64,000 nucleotides of DNA from Aeromicrobium sp. GTDB lineage: Bacteria; Actinomycetota; Actinomycetes; Propionibacteriales; Nocardioidaceae. The notes beneath the pieces were generated by a model. It saw only the letters and a list, made by a program, of their open reading frames with translations, was not told the origin of the DNA and ran no database searches. The DNA lies in the NCBI GenBank assembly GCA_025965175.1, contig JAOPXL010000112.1, positions 1 to 64,000 of the forward strand. The letters run 5' to 3'. Within the stretch, counting starts at the first letter, position 1; each line of letters opens with the position of its first letter. The position numbers and the translations under genes were made by a program. Of this stretch, positions 62,743 through 64,000 are shown piece after piece.

Positions 62743-64000
62743 ATGACCACCGCCCCCTCTTCGACACCCGGCGCCACCGCCCCTGACCCCCGACGCTGGC
62801 TCGCACTCGGCGTGATTGCCGTCGCGCAGCTCATGATCGTGCTCGACGCCTCGATCGTGAACATCGCGCTGCCCTCCGCACAGGAGGATCTCGGCATCAG
62901 CGACGCGGATCGTCAATGGGTCGTCACGGCCTACACCCTTGCCTTCGGCGGTCTGCTCCTGCTGGGCGGGCGCATCGCGGACTTCGCCGGCCGCAAACGC
63001 ATGTTCATCGTCGGGTTGATCGGCTTCGCCGCCGCGTCCGCCCTCGGTGGGGTCGCGTCGACTGCCGGCCTGCTGTTCGCCGCACGCGGTCTCCAGGGAG
63101 CCTTCGCCGCCCTCCTGGCCCCTGCCGCCCTGTCGCTGATCTCCGTCACGTTCACCGAGAGCAAGGAGCGGGCCACGGCATTCGGCGTGTTCGGCGCGAT
63201 CTCGGGCGGTGGCGCCGCGATCGGGCTCATCGTCGGCGGCGTGCTGACCGAGTACGCCTCGTGGCGCTGGTGCCTCGGGGTCAACGTCCCGATCGCGCTG
63301 CTCGCGGCTGCCGCTGCGGCCCGGGTGGTCCGGGAGAGCAAGGCCGAGGGCAACACCAAGTACGACATCCCGGGCGCGATCCTCGTGACGCTGGGCCTGG
63401 TGTCGTTGGTCTACGGGTTCACCGAGGCGGCCAAGCTCAAGGATCCGGGCAAGAGCACCGAGGTGCTGGGCTGGACCGACAACAGCACGCTGACGTTCCT
63501 CGGCGTGGCTGTCGTCCTGCTGGTCGCTTTCGTGGTGTGGGAGGGCCGCACCAAGCATCCGCTGCTCCCGCTTCGGGTCGCGCTCGACCGCAATCGCGGC
63601 GGCTCCTACCTGGTCTTCCTGTTCGTCGGGGCCGGACTGTTCGCGATGTTCCTGTTCCTCACGTTCTACTTCCAGCTGACCCTCGGCTACAGCCCCCTCA
63701 AGTCGGGCTTCGCGTTCCTGCCGTTCAGCATCGGGATCATCCTCGGCGCAGGTGTGGTCTCCCAGCTGCTGCCCCGACTCGGCCCCAAGCCGCTCATGGT
63801 GCCAGGACTGGCGAGTGCCTCGATCGGCATGCTCCTGCTGACCCAGGTCACGGCCGACACCTCCTACTGGACCCACGTCCTGCCGGCGATCGTGCTGATG
63901 AGCCTCGGCATGGCAGCGGTCTTCGTCCCCGCGTCCAGCACTGCCCTCATCGGGGTCGGCTCGCACGATGCCGGCGTCGCCAGCGCCCTGCTCAACACCT
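62743..64000 (+). CDS. DHA2-family (EmrB/QacA) MFS exporter, 3' end outside window
   Basis: At least 419 residues are seen, and the gene runs past the window end. Motif LMIVLDASIVNIALPSAQEDL (motif D1), WVVTAYTLAFGGLLLLGGRIADFAGRKR (motif A) and GGGAAIGLIVGGVLTEYASWRWCLGVNVP (motif C) are those of 14-helix drug-proton antiporters. The ATG at 62743 has TGAGGA upstream. No regulator gene is visible next to it. The 123-base gap 62620-62742 holds its promoter region, with no confident -35/-10. Confidence 0.9.
   Translation, partial: MTTAPSSTPGATAPDPRRWLALGVIAVAQLMIVLDASIVNIALPSAQEDLGISDADRQWVVTAYTLAFGGLLLLGGRIADFAGRKRMFIVGLIGFAAASALGGVASTAGLLFAARGLQGAFAALLAPAALSLISVTFTESKERATAFGVFGAISGGGAAIGLIVGGVLTEYASWRWCLGVNVPIALLAAAAAARVVRESKAEGNTKYDIPGAILVTLGLVSLVYGFTEAAKLKDPGKSTEVLGWTDNSTLTFLGVAVVLLVAFVVWEGRTKHPLLPLRVALDRNRGGSYLVFLFVGAGLFAMFLFLTFYFQLTLGYSPLKSGFAFLPFSIGIILGAGVVSQLLPRLGPKPLMVPGLASASIGMLLLTQVTADTSYWTHVLPAIVLMSLGMAAVFVPASSTALIGVGSHDAGVASALLNT

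Noticed and set aside
1-64000. tRNA, rRNA, prophage, integrase or insertion sequence
   Set aside because: No such sequence was recognised on either strand by eye. A tRNA or IS search was not possible here.

Overview
The window is high-GC DNA from an actinobacterium. Most genes are packed with ATGA or GTGA start/stop overlaps, GTG starts are common, and it carries WhiG-, SigL- and DevR-type regulators. The gene set resembles the Nocardioidaceae (Aeromicrobium or Nocardioides type). That placement is inference; no rRNA or tRNA gene is present to test it.

Region 1 (1-19892) is a complete monoderm type IV pilus locus. The minus strand holds a WhiG/FliA-type sigma factor, a three-module peptidoglycan hydrolase, the major pilin, and an operon of pilT2, an RsiG-like anti-sigma gene, pilB, pilT1 and pilC. 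The plus strand holds four minor pilin-like genes, a pilM-pilN fusion, pilO, two uncharacterised genes and the prepilin peptidase. Five transcription units are preceded by the same element, TCAAG (or TCAGA)-N15-[G/A]CCGA[T/A], which looks like a WhiG-type promoter. The locus therefore appears to be a sigma-WhiG regulon gated by an RsiG that carries two c-di-GMP-type motifs.

Region 2 (19908-28373) looks like a contiguous SigL regulon. It has a sigL-rslA pair and four copies of TGAACC-N16-CGTG[T/C]C. The copies drive a small membrane protein, sigL itself, a CDP-alcohol phosphatidyltransferase-sulfatase fusion, and a divergent five-gene operon (zinc alcohol dehydrogenase-like, pterin synthase-like, GT4 glycosyltransferase, flippase-like, RibD-like reductase). 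This is the best candidate for an undescribed system.

Region 3 (28360-32403) is an arsenic island: an ArsR-phosphatase fusion, Acr3, ArsC, a second ArsR and an ArsO-like flavoprotein, with palindromic ArsR operators.

Region 4 (32488-49170) looks like a dormancy/stress island. It has a DevR/DevS (DosR/DosS)-like two-component system, four universal stress protein genes and one divergent relative, small membrane proteins, two LuxR/MalT regulators, and several decayed genes (cardiolipin synthase, MMPL, alcohol dehydrogenase, flavodoxin). GGGACCTTGGNCC-type boxes recur upstream of its genes.

Region 5 (49227-64000) is mixed: a GAF-LuxR regulator, an acyl-CoA synthetase, an aldehyde dehydrogenase, an App1-type phosphatase, an AAA+/VWA pair, RNase HI, a PAP2 protein with a GT-C-like membrane protein, an inverted array of 21-nt repeats, DoxX, and a DHA2-family exporter cut by the window end.
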